64,000 nucleotides of DNA from Cercis canadensis (taxonomy: Eukaryota; Streptophyta; Magnoliopsida; Fabales; Fabaceae), in the NCBI GenBank assembly GCA_003255065.1, contig QAOA01007722.1, forward strand, positions 69,823 to 133,822, written 5' to 3'. The notes under the pieces are model-generated. The model saw only the letters and a program-made list of their open reading frames with translations, was not told the origin of the DNA and did not search any database. Each line of letters opens with the position of its first letter. Position 1 is the stretch's first letter. Below are positions 35,573-46,240 of the stretch, one piece after another. A program made the translations under genes and the position numbers.

Positions 35573-35700
35573 NTTTTTACACATTTTGATAGTTGATGGG
35601 GGTTCCTTGCACCTTTTTATAGTTTTGGGGATAAACTGCACATGACCCTAAGTTGAAAGGAGTAAATTGTGTTACAATACACAATATAACATTGTGTATT
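35415..35700. mobile_element. MITE-like fragment with long T run
   Basis: It opens GGGAAAAGTCC and later has AACTGCACATGACCC and AGGAGTAAATTGTG, echoing the MITE at 29507-29939. A T run of roughly 60 with an N at 35573 occupies the middle; the run length is unreliable. No target duplication was identified. Confidence 0.4.
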
Positions 35701-35729
35701 GTAGAATTGGCCTTGATTATCAAATATAA

Positions 35730-37212
35730 TATGTGTTAAAATACTAAACAATAACAAAAAGGTAATATGCAATTACAACCTACTTTTTGATTATTTTCCC
35801 AATCAAGTAGTTTAATGTTTAGTGGATTTTACACCTATTTTATAGATACCTTTAGCTTAACTTTGTGAGTGTTTCTTGAGATGTTTGAACCTTAATCTTG
35901 TTTTTTTTCTCTATTGTGTAGGATCGTTAAGTAAAGTAGAGATTATTGGTGTTAAAAGACATTCAGGAGAAGCTGGTGCACTATGAACACTCCCTAGGCT
36001 TCCTTACACCCGAAGATAGGCGTCACTACGCCTCCTAGAAGCCAAATGCAAGATTGAACCCTTCACTGGGCGTCCCTACACTGGATCCAAGTGTCACCAC
36101 GCTCTCTTCAACAACTAAGTTCTAAATTGCAGCAGTCCCTAGGCGTAGCCACGCCTGTGGCCGCCATCCTTATGTCGAGCTCAATTGTCACCATGACCAT
36201 CCAAAGACCAGCTACAACATTGAAGCCAAGTCCCTGGGCCTCACTACACCCGTGACTAGGCTTCCCTACGCCCAGCCAAGATCCCTCCTCACAATTGCTT
36301 GTAATTTCCTTTTAAAATTAGGAGTTTTAGGTTTTACTATTTAAGGAACTCTTAGGTAGTAATTTGGGAATTCAATTTTGGACTTTTTGGAGGCAAGGAA
36401 GGAGAGTAAAAACAAGGATTTGAGAAGGGCAACTGGGACAGCAGATTGGTGGCTTCTCTTCAGAGTTTTTATTCTTCTTCCCTTTGACTAATGTTTAGAT
36501 TTTATTTAATCATGTTCTCTTCTACTATGAACTAATTTCTTCTCTAGGGCTGCAATGTAGCCTAATTATGAACGGTTAAAGTTCTTATGAAATTAATTTG
36601 AGGTTTATCTTTTCTAATTGAGCATTCATCCCTATTCTTAATGCTTCTAATTAACTGGCCATTAATTTAGATGATTAGTTAATCACAATGAGATCGGAAG
36701 GAGATTTGTGTGTTTAGTTCACTGAGATAAATGCCCTAGGTTACATGTAGGATAAGAATATACCTCCATGGCTTGGGTAATCAATTAAGAGATCCATAGA
36801 ACCTAATGAATATGTAATTATTATAACTCGTATAGGAATATACATGGTTAGTAATTAAGGATACTTTTACTAGACCTTAGGAGAGGCTAGTGAATGAACT
36901 AGAGAATCTTGATTAGCAATTAGGAAGATAAATCGATATTAATGACATAAGGAACAAAAACCAGTATTAATTATGGTGAAATCAGAACCCTAGCCTTTTC
37001 TCTCTTGATTAATTCATCATTTTATTTGTCTTAGCTTATTTTCAGTTTAATTAAAGTTCTATCTTGAAATTCTCCATATTTGTTGATTAGATAAAATTGA
37101 GATTATCCTAATTTCAGTAGTTGATAGCATTAGTCATCGTGGGAATGATAATTCACTCTCATCTTATTACTTGGAAATGATAACGTGCACTTGCGTTAGG
37201 ATTTTTGACAAC
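35730..37212 (+). mobile_element. Presumed 5' LTR of the outer gypsy element
   Basis: The right end is set by the primer site at 37219; sequence before it ends TTTTTGACAACA. The left border is a guess because no second copy is available. It contains the GGCGT-loop-ACGCC hairpins at 36018-36290 and a TATA-poor, T-rich remainder. Confidence 0.45.
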
Positions 37213-37218
37213 AAGTTT

Positions 37219-37236
37219 TGGCACCGTTGCCGGGGA
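37219..37236 (+). promoter_or_regulatory. Primer binding site for tRNA-Asp
   Basis: TGGCACCGTTGCCGGGGA is complementary to the 3' end of plant tRNA-Asp(GTC), with one mismatch (A for G at the fifth base). This primer is typical of the Athila/Tat branch. Confidence 0.9.
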
Positions 37237-37355
37237 CTAATTTGTTATTAATATCGATACTCAGTTATCTCTATTTTAGTCTAATCATTTAACTTTTCAC
37301 AGATTTATTTAATTGCTTTACTTTTTGATACTTGTAGAAGTTTTCTTCTTAGTGT

Positions 37356-38600
37356 ATGAGAAAATCTGGAAGTAGCTCCCTAATCTCATTTGATTCTGAG
37401 ATAGAGAAGACCTGTCGAAAGAATAGAAATGAGAGAAAAAAGTCTACCAGAATTTTGACAAACACAATGGCAAAAGAAAATCCTCCAAAAGCACTTTGTA
37501 ACTACGTCATTCCTTCAGTCACAGATACCACCTTTGGAATAAGGCGACTGGCTATCCAAGCCAATAGTTTTGAGATTAAACTAGCTGTCATTCACATGGT
37601 GCAATCGGACCAGTTCAGTGATTTAGTGAATGAAGATACTCATGCTCACATCACCGAGTTCTTGGAAATATGTGATACCTTCAAGCACAATGGTGCTACT
37701 GATGATGTCATTCGCCTCTGCCTTTTTTCCATTCTCACTACGAGATAAAGCCAAGTCTTGGCTGCAGTCTTTGCCAATGGGAACCATTACCACCTAGGAT
37801 ATTTTGGCACAAAAATTCTTAGCCAAATTCTTCCCACCTGCCAAGCTGCAAAATGGCATCACCACATTCTATCAACAGGAGAATGAATCACTTCAGGAGG
37901 CTTAGGAAAGGTACAAAGAATTACTTCGCAGATGCCCCCACCATGGACTTCCTAACTGGTTGCAACTACAGACTTTCTACAATGGGCTGTTAAGTACAAC
38001 CAAGACTCTAGTTGACGCTACTGCTAATTGGTCCTTAATGAGGAAGATCGATGAGGATGCCAATGAACTATTAGAGGAGATGGCTGCCAATACCTATCAA
38101 TGGCCTACTGATAGGTCTACATCACAAAAGGTTCTTGGGGTTCATAAGGTTGATGCTTTCACAACATTATCTGCAAAAATTGATTCTCTGGCTAAGCAGT
38201 CAACCATTTGGAATGTCAACGCCATTCAATCCCCTCCTAATAATTGTGATCATTATGGCAGTCCTCATGTTAGTACAGATTGCCAGGTGGGCAATCTTTC
38301 TCTACATCTCAATTTGAGGAAGCAAATTATGTGGGAAATCAGAACAGGCAGAATAATCCCTATTCCAACACCTATAATCTGGGGTAGAGAAATCACCTAA
38401 ATTTTTCTTGGAAAAACAACCAAACACTGCTCAAGCACCTGTGCAAGCAAAGGTTTCTTTGGAGGATGCTCTAGCCCAGTTGACAGTGAATACAAGTCAA
38501 TTCATGGCCCAAACAGATGTCTCCATTCATAACCTAGAGGTTCCAATGGGTCAACTCTCTACCATGCTCCTACTAGACAACAAGGATCATTGCTGAGTGA
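37356..38600 (+). pseudogene. gag: gag of the outer gypsy element (degenerate)
   Basis: Opens MRKSGSSSLISF and contains the Athila/Tat-type gag core: EFLEICDTFKHNG, then after a frameshift near 37725 FSLRDKAKSWLQSLP, FLAKFFPPAKLQNG, ENESLQEA (stop where Trp is usual) and YKELLRRCPHHGLPNWLQL, followed by YNGLLSTTKTLVDATANWSL and ELLEEMAANTYQWP. A degraded zinc-knuckle-like NCDHYGSPHVSTDC sits before the junction to protease. It is the capsid-forming part of the element, inactive here. Confidence 0.85.
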
Positions 38601-41600
38601 TATAAAGGTAAATCCTAAAGAGCACATAAAAGCCATAACTCTTTGTAGTGGTAAGACTTTGGATGAGCCCTCTGAAATTGACAAGAAGGTGCCCAGTAAG
38701 CTAGTTGAGCTTGAGGTAAAGGAAGACACCCTAGTGGAAACTCCTATGAAATTTATGGGGAAAACATCTAAGTTATTCCTAGACAATCCTCTACCATATG
38801 TTCCACCCCTTCCTTTTCCCCAGAGATTTCAAAAGAAGAAGTTGGATTTGCAATTTTTTAAATTTCTAGAAGTGTTCAAGAAGCTACACATCAATATTCC
38901 ATTTGCAGACGCTCTTGAACAAATATGCAGCTATGTCAAGTTCATGAAAGACATATTGTCTAACAAAAGGAAGCTGGAAGATTTTAAGAGTGTTGCACTT
39001 ATTGAAGAGTGTAGTGTCATCCTTCAAAAGAAATTGCCATCTAAACCAAAAGATCCAGGGATTTTTACTATTCCTTGTACTATTGGCGATTCAGTTTTTG
39101 GTAAAGCTCTTTGTGATTTAGGTGCTAGTATTAACTTGATGCATCTGTTTGTTTACAGGAAACTGGGTCTTGGAGAAGCAAAGCCTATCACAGTATCACT
39201 GTAGTTAGCTGACAGGTCCATCAAATACTCGAGAGGTGTCATTGAAGATGTATTAGTCAAGGTGGACAAGTTTATCTTCCTTGTCGACTTCATTGTACTG
39301 GACATGGAGGAAGACCAAGAAATTCCAATTATTCTTGGTTGATCGTTCTTAGCTACTAGGAGGACCCTGATTGATGTGCAGAAGGGCCAGTTGATTCTGA
39401 GGTTACAAGATGAGGAGGTTTCATTCAATGTTTTCAAGGCCGTGAAGCACCCACTTGATGGCAACAGTTGTTTCTGAATTGATACCATTGATGAATGTAC
39501 TAGAGAATTCTTCTAAGCCACTAATCCTGCATAAAACCACTTGAGGCTTGTTTGTTGGGAAATTCTAGTCCTGATGATCTAGAAATTTGGGAATGTGTGA
39601 GTCAACTTGAGGCCGCTGCCCTTATTTTTATCCATCGCTCATTTGAAGAGCTAGGGACAAGGGCCAATAGACCATTACCATCCATTCAAAAGCCACCCAC
39701 TTTAGAGCTCAAGTAGTTACTTGAGCATTTGAAGTATGGCTTTCTGGGGGAATCTTCGACTTTGTCGTTAATTTTATCTGCATCTTTGACAAGTGATCAA
39801 GAAGATAAGCTACCGAGGGTGCGTAGGGAGCACAAGACTGCACATAGGTGGTCCATCGCTGACATCAGAGGTATTAGTCCTTCTCTATGCATGCACAAAA
39901 TTTTGATGGAGGATGGTTATCGACCATTTGTGGAGCACCAACGCCAGTTGAACCCCAACATGAAAGAGGTAGTGAAAGAAGAAGTACTGAAGCTTCTGGA
40001 TGCAGGCATTATTTACCCTATCTCTGATAGTGCTTGGGTTAGTCCTGTGCAAGTGGTTCCTAAGAAATGTGGTATAATAGTGATAAAAAAAAATGAGAAA
40101 AATGAGTTGATTCCCACTAGGACTGTGACAGGTTAGTGAGTGTGTATTGACTACAGGAAGCTTAACAAAGCCACCAGAAAAGATCACTTCCCTCTTCCCT
40201 TCATTGATCAGATGCTCGATCGACTAGTTAGGCATCCCTACTACTGTTTCCTCAATGGGTACTCTGGCTACAATCAAATTTCCATAGCACCGAAAGACCA
40301 AGAGAAGACCACCTTCACATGCCCTTACAACACTTTTTCCTTCATACGCATGCCTTTTGGGTTATGCAATGCACCAGCCACTTTTCAGAGGTGCATGATG
40401 GCTATCTTTTTTGACATGGTGGAACACTTCATAGAGGTATTCATAGATGATTTCTCAGTCTTTGGGGACTCTTTTGACACTTGCTTGGAAAATCTTTCAT
40501 TAGTTCTCAAAAGGTATGAGGAGACAAATCTAGTGCTTAACTAGGAAAAATGTCACTTTATGGTGACAGAAGACATTGTCTTGGGCCATAAAATTTCTAT
40601 TGCAGGTGTTGAAGTGGATAGGATGAAGATCGCCACTATTGAAAAGTTGCCTCCCCTACATCTGTCAAAGGAGTGTGCAATTTTCTAGGACATGTTGGGT
40701 TCTACAGAAGATTTATTAAAGATTTTTCTAAGATCACCAAACCCTTATGCAATTTACTTCTTAAGGAGGTGCCCTTCCAGTTTGATGAAGATTGCATAGA
40801 GGCATTTGAGGTTTTGAAGAAAGCCTTAATTTTTGCACCCATTATTGTAGCTTCTGATTGGGACCTTCCTTTCGAGTTGATGTGCGATGCAAGTGACTTC
40901 GCCATAGGGGCAGTTCTGGGACAGAGCCAAAACAGGTTATTTCATGCTATCTACTATGCCAGTCGCACTCTGAATCCTGCACAGATGAACTATGCCACCA
41001 CTAAAAGAGAACTCTTGGCTGTGGTGTTTGCTTTTGACAAGTTTAGGCCTTACTTGATAGGCACTAAGACGATAGTCTTCACTGATCATTCTACTATCAA
41101 GTACCTGATTGACAAGAAAGATGTAAAACCTAGACTCATTAGGTGGGTACTTCTACTGCAAGAGTTTGAACTATAAATCAAAGAGAAGAAGGGAAAGGAA
41201 AATGTGGTAGCGGATCACTTATCTTGCCTCAAGCCACATGAGCAGCAAGAACAGATCAGTCCCCATATCAAGGATGCTTTCCCTGATGAGTAGCTCTATC
41301 ATGTCATTACTGGTCAGCTCCCTTGGTATGCAGACTTTGCAAATTTTCTGGCTACCAAGACACTTCCACTTAAGAAAAATAGTCAATAGAAGAAGAAACT
41401 CTATTTTGATGTGAAGCATTACCTTTGGGATGACCCATTTCTCTACAAGCATTGTTCTAATTAGATTATAAGAAAATGTGTCCCTGAAGAGGAGATGGCT
41501 CATATTCTTCATCATTGCCACTCTTCAGAATATGGTGGTCATTTTGGAGCCAACCGCACAGCAACCAAAGTTCTCTAGTCGGGTTTTTATTAGCCCACCT

Positions 41601-42603
41601 TGTTCAAAGATGCCCACTCGTTTGTGTCTACTTGTGATAGATGCCAACGGACGGAGAATATTTCTCGCCACCATGAGATGCCTCTGACTACCATCTTGGA
41701 GGTGGAACTTTTTGATGTATAGGGCATTGACTTCATGGGACCCTTTCCATCCTTCTTCAACAACCAATACATTCTTGTAGCAGTTGATTATGTCTCTAAA
41801 TGGGTTGAAGTCGCCGCATTACCCATTAATGACTCTAGAGTGGTGGTGAATTTCCTCAGAAAGATATCCTTACTCAGTTTTGCACCTTGAGAGCAATTAT
41901 CAGTGCTGGGGAAAAGCACTTCTGCAACAAACAGTTTGAGACCTTATTGGCCAAGTATGGGGTCAAGCATAAGGTTGCCACTCCTTATCATCCCTAAACT
42001 AGTAGCCAAGTGAAAATTTCAAATAGGGAACTAAAATGGATCTTTGAGAAAACAGTGAATGCCAATAGAAAGGATTGGTCCAAAAAGCTCGCTGATGTCC
42101 TATGGGCCTATCACACAGCTTTTAAGACACCTATTAGTATGTCTCCATACCGATTGGTGTTTGGTAAGGCTTGCCACTTGCCTGTCGAGCTAAAACATCA
42201 CGCTTTCTGGGCCACCAAAAAGCTGAATTTTGACCTCTAAGCCGCAGGTGAAAAGATAATTCTTCAACTGAATGAAATGGACGAGTTTCGTCAAGAGGCA
42301 TATGAGAATGCCAAGCTTTACAAGGAGCGGACTAAGAAATGATCTGACAAGCATATTGTGCAGTGTGACTTTGTCCTAGGTCAACGGGTTCTCCTTTTTA
42401 ACTCCCGTTTGAAGCTTTTTCCTGGGAAACTAAGATCTAGGTGGTCTGGACCGTTTACTTTGGTCTAAGTGTTCCCTCAAGGAGCTAAAGAAATTCAAAG
42501 TGCTAACAGACAATTAAAAGTAAATGGTCAGCAACTCAAGAGCTACCTTGATGGTGTGAAAGACCTTCTAAAGTCTTCCATCACCCTTGAAGAGCCCAAG
42601 TAA
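38601..42603 (+). pseudogene. pol: pol of the outer gypsy element: PR-RT-RNase H-IN (degenerate)
   Basis: Domains in order: protease with CDLGASINLM (39111, active-site Asp); reverse transcriptase with DYRKLNKATRKDHFPLPFID, YSGYNQI and FIDDF (about 40440, catalytic DD); RNase H with [14 protein letters not shown] (about 40882); integrase with an HHCC finger (LHHCHSSEYGGHFG, CDRCQR), first Asp in GIDFMGPF (about 41730) and Glu in SNRELKW (about 42027). The second integrase Asp is lost: the family ISDGG reads ISAGE (GCT at 41905). Many stops replace Gln or Arg codons (39340, 41291, 41387, 41576, 41995). The frame ends TAA at 42601 in ITLEEPK. Confidence 0.92.
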
Positions 42604-43020
42604 TCACCTCTAGAGAAAGTAAGGCTGAAGACTATAAACTAAACGCTTGTTAGGAGGCAACCCACTCTTTGTGAGTCTTTTCGCTTATTTTTGTTTAATT
42701 CTTAGCCTTAGAATTTTTTTGTTTTTCTTTCAAATTTTTTTATGTTATTTTTTTTTCTTTCTTAAATCTAATTGTTTAATTTTCTTTGCTTATAGAGTCT
42801 ATTTTCAGTGACACTGACATGTGCTTCTAGGTGTGCAAGTACTCTGAGGAAGAGACATAGGGCCCTATGATGATTTGGTGGCGTTTCAGCTTCCGGAGAG
42901 GCAAAAAATGACACCCAGGGCAGTTCTGGGTGTCACTACGCCAAGCTTGGGCACTGGGATGCCTAGGGAGCATGCGTCACTTGCATTTTTGGCCATGAGC
43001 AACATTCTGGGTGTCATTAC
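42604..43020 (+). other. 3' region after pol of the outer element
   Basis: It contains the phrase ACGCTTGTTAGGAGGCAACC soon after the stop, which I associate with gypsy elements of this branch, then T-rich sequence and a GGGTGTCACTACGCC hairpin-like motif near 42938. It is interrupted at 43020 by the family-A solo LTR. Confidence 0.6.
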
Positions 43021-43762
43021 TGATAATTACACTTTTATACAGGAATTAACCTTCATATTTAGTGTCTTAAATCTCTTTTAGTGTTTAATTGAGTGGGCTT
43101 CACCTTATTTCATAAGTTTGGGTTTATATTGGGCTTAATTGTTTTATTCAGCATTATTAGGGTTTTGATACTATTTATGTATTTCAGGTATATCTTTAGT
43201 TTTGTATGTCTAAAAATTTTGAATCTTGCCTTGTAGGAAAGATAAGAGGATTATCTAACACTTTCATTCATACCTCCAAGGCAATTTCTGATGTTTAGTG
43301 GGTCAAATTTGACCCGAAAGTCAGAGCAGAGATGCTGCCACTGGAATCTGACCCACATGCAGAGTTTGGACCATAACTTGGGCTGTAGGTGTTTTATGGA
43401 CTTGAAACTGGTTCCATTGGAAAGCTGAGACATAGGGCTTAAATTGATGTCAAGGCCAGTTCTTCAAATTATGTCTTTTGGATAGTCTAATTTCCTGTTG
43501 AAACTGGCTGATTACTCCAGAGACCTCTTAAGACCTAATTGGGCTTAACTCCCTCAATTCAGGCCCAATAAGGCCCAAACCAGAGCCCATGTGAAGCTGA
43601 GGTCCAAAGGTTTAAACCTAGGTTAAGAGTAATTTGGGTGTGCACTAAATTTCTGATGTTATAATTAGGTTAAAGGAGACAGCGTTTTCATAATTCTATA
43701 CTAGAGAGTTTTTAGGCAGCTTTTGTTTTCTCTCTTATATTTTCGAGAGCCCTTTGAACTAT
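43021..43762 (+). mobile_element. Family-A solo LTR, left half
   Basis: It begins TGATAATTACACTTTTATAC and follows the family-A LTR through GCATTATTAGGGTTTTG and the CTTGAAACTGGTTCCATTGG block. It is split at 43762 by element A1. Its other half resumes at 51219; together they give about 1.47 kb, the family length. Flanks ATTAC (43016-43020) and GTTAT (51953-51957) look like a decayed 5-bp duplication; the repeated copy after the N reads GTTAC. Confidence 0.85.
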
Positions 43763-45208
43763 TAATGAACAGTATTTTTATATATTAATTAATTCCCATT
43801 TTTAACCTCCTAATCCTATTTTGGGCTTATTGGATTGGGCTTGGGTCATATTTCATTAATTAGGTTCAAATTGGGCTTAAGTGTGTTTTTCAGCATTATT
43901 AGGGTTTTGACACTATTCTGTATTTTCGGTATATATTTAGATATGAATGTCTAAAAATTGTGAATCTTACCTTGTAGGAATGCTAAGAGGATTATCTACA
44001 ACCTTTACCAAGGCCAATTTAGACGTTCAGTGGGTCAAATGTAACCCGGAAGTTAGAGTAGAGTTGCTGCCGCTGGATCCTGACCCATATGCAGTGTTTG
44101 GACCATAACTTGTGCTGTACATGTTGTATGGACTTGAAACTGGTTCCATTGGAAAGCTAAGGCGCAGGGATGCAATTGTTATGGAGGTCGGTTCAATAAA
44201 TTATGAAGTTAAGATGGTCTTATTACCTGTCGAAAATGGATGATTAGTTCGGAGACCTATATGGACCTAGATGGACTTAAATGGGCTTAACTTCCTCAAT
44301 TCAGGCCCAATTAGGCCCAAACCGGAGCCCATTTGAAGCTGAGGTCCAGAGGTTTAAACTAGGTTAGGGGTAAATTAGGTGTGCATGAAAGTTAGGAAGT
44401 TATAAGCAGAGAAATGAGGCAGACGAGTTATGATTTCTAGACTAGGCAGCTTTTGTTTTCTCTCTTGAAGAGTTTGGAGCTCTTTGATTTATGACTACAC
44501 TTCTCCATTGGAGCTTGGATTTCATGACCATGGAGGAGTAGAATCCTTGTAACCAAGTTAGACTCTTAATTAAATTCAGTTTTGATTTTGAGATTATGTT
44601 CTTAATTGGATTAAACTTAATGCAATTTCTTCTTCTTTGAATTTCTACTTTGCTTTAATCTTTGTATGAATTCATGGAGATCTTTGTGATTTATATGGAT
44701 ATTGGAGTAAGAAATAGAATTTAGATTGATCAATCTTTAATCTGTGGTTAGAATTCAAAGAAGCTATGCTATGTTAATTGATGTTTGGTTTTTAGATTAA
44801 TCACTAATTGCTTAGTCTTTGTGATTACAAGATTAGTGATTGTATGTGGTTAATCGAATTCTAAGTGATAACTTAGTAGGAATAATTAGTCACAATTAGA
44901 GATTTTGGTTGTGATTAAACTCAATTAGCATTGCTACATTAAGACTTAATCACTCATGTTAATCTAGGATGAATCAAACCGATCTTTGATGGATGTCTAG
45001 CTAGCTTACGCCTTTAATCAACTACATTAATCTTTGTTTAATTCTGCAATTTACTATTATAATCTTATTTAAAAAATCACATATTTTTAACTTGAAATTA
45101 TTGATTACACATTGCATTCCTTGTGAGACAAACCCGGATTATGCCCTCTATTGCATTCTAATTAGGGGATTCGGTTTAATTTAATTGGTTAAGCGACAAC
45201 ACCAATCA
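43763..45208 (+). mobile_element. 5' LTR of A1
   Basis: It starts TAATGAACAGTATTTTTA (TG decayed to TA) and ends GACAACACCAATCA, six bases before the primer site. It matches 49764-51218 and 60716-62170 throughout. Confidence 0.93.
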
Positions 45209-45213
45209 AATTT

Positions 45214-45231
45214 TGGCGTCGTTGCCGGGGA
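45214..45231 (+). promoter_or_regulatory. Primer binding site of A1 (tRNA-Asp)
   Basis: TGGCGTCGTTGCCGGGGA is complementary to the tRNA-Asp 3' end with one C-to-T change at the sixth base. Confidence 0.9.
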
Positions 45232-45344
45232 ATGTTAATGTTAGTTGATGATTTTAAGTTCATTGTGTGAATTCTAGTCATTTGCTCCCATTTCCCCTTG
45301 TTTTCCTTGCATTTTGGCTTAATTCACTAATTTTCGCGTGTACT

Positions 45345-45560
45345 GTTCCGGCAAAAATATTTTGCTCCGATTGACCTGAAGGTCAGTTGAAGGAAAAGGG
45401 GCCAACAATCAATAGTCACAGCCTGTGGCTATGAGGTCTACATTTTTAAGCAAATTCAACTGTTTTGACCACTTTTCTATTTTTTAAATATTTGTTATTT
45501 GATTTTTGAATTCCATTTAGTTTCAGATTTCACCCTGTAGTGGTAGAAAAATTTTTAAAA
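45345..45560 (+). ncRNA. Conserved leader element shared by A1 and B, with hairpin
   Basis: TGACC-TGAA-GGTCA (45372-45385) forms a five-bp stem with a four-base loop. Next come GTTGAAGGAAAAGGGG, CAATCAATAGTCA, CTATGAGGTCTAC and TTTTGACCACTTTTC. The same order occurs on the minus strand of element B (about 60045-59870), where the stem is ATTGACC/GGTCAAT with a longer loop. Position between primer site and ORF suits a dimerisation or packaging signal; that role is inferred. It is not a separate RNA gene. Confidence 0.5.
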
Positions 45561-45799
45561 ATGTTTAGATGGGTCAACTAGTGTTATTTTTCTCTCTTTT
45601 TGCCTTTGTTTAATGCATTTTGTGTGTTTCCATTTTAGTGCAATTTTGTCACCCTGTTTGTGTTAATTCTATTTTAGTGTATTTTAGTGCAATTTAAGTC
45701 CCCTGTATGAATTTTGGTGATTTGGTTCCATTTCCCCCTTTTTTTCCTTTATTTTGGCTTGAATTAGTTGATTCCTTGAATTGATTGTTTTGTTAAATT

Positions 45800-46175
45800 C
45801 GGATTACTTTCTGTCATTTACTTTATCATATTTACTTTTTGTCATTTACCTTTTGTCATTTATTTTCTGTCGTTTAATTTCTGTCAATTACTTTTTGTCA
45901 TTTACTTTCTGTCATTTAATTTTTGTTGTTTAATTTCTGTCCAGTACTTTTTGTCATTTACTTTATGTCATTTAATTTTTGTCGATTAATTTTTGTTAAT
46001 TACTTTCTGTCATTTACTTTCTGTCATTTAATTTTTGTCGATTAATTTCTGTCAATTACCTTCTATCTTTACTTTTTGTCATTTACTTTCTGTTGATTAC
46101 TTTTTGTCAATTATTTTATGTCGTTTACTTTCTGCTGATTACTTTCTGTCGATTACTTTTTGTTTTAGCCATTTT
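45800..46175 (+). repeat. Leader microsatellite, TTTNTGTCATTTAC-like units
   Basis: About 26 short units (roughly 14 bp) of the type CTTTCTGTCATTTA or ATTTTTGTCGATTA occur in tandem. The same array occurs in A2 (62560-62920). Depleted of G on this strand. The long frames across it are by-products. Confidence 0.85.
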
Positions 46176-46240
46176 TTGTCCCTATTTCTGTGTTGTGTTC
46201 CTATTTTAGTGTGTTTTGGCATTCTGCCAACCTTGTGTGC

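Noticed and set aside
35393..35641. Lys-rich frame
   Set aside because: It is the reverse reading of a T run containing an N; length and frame are not trustworthy.
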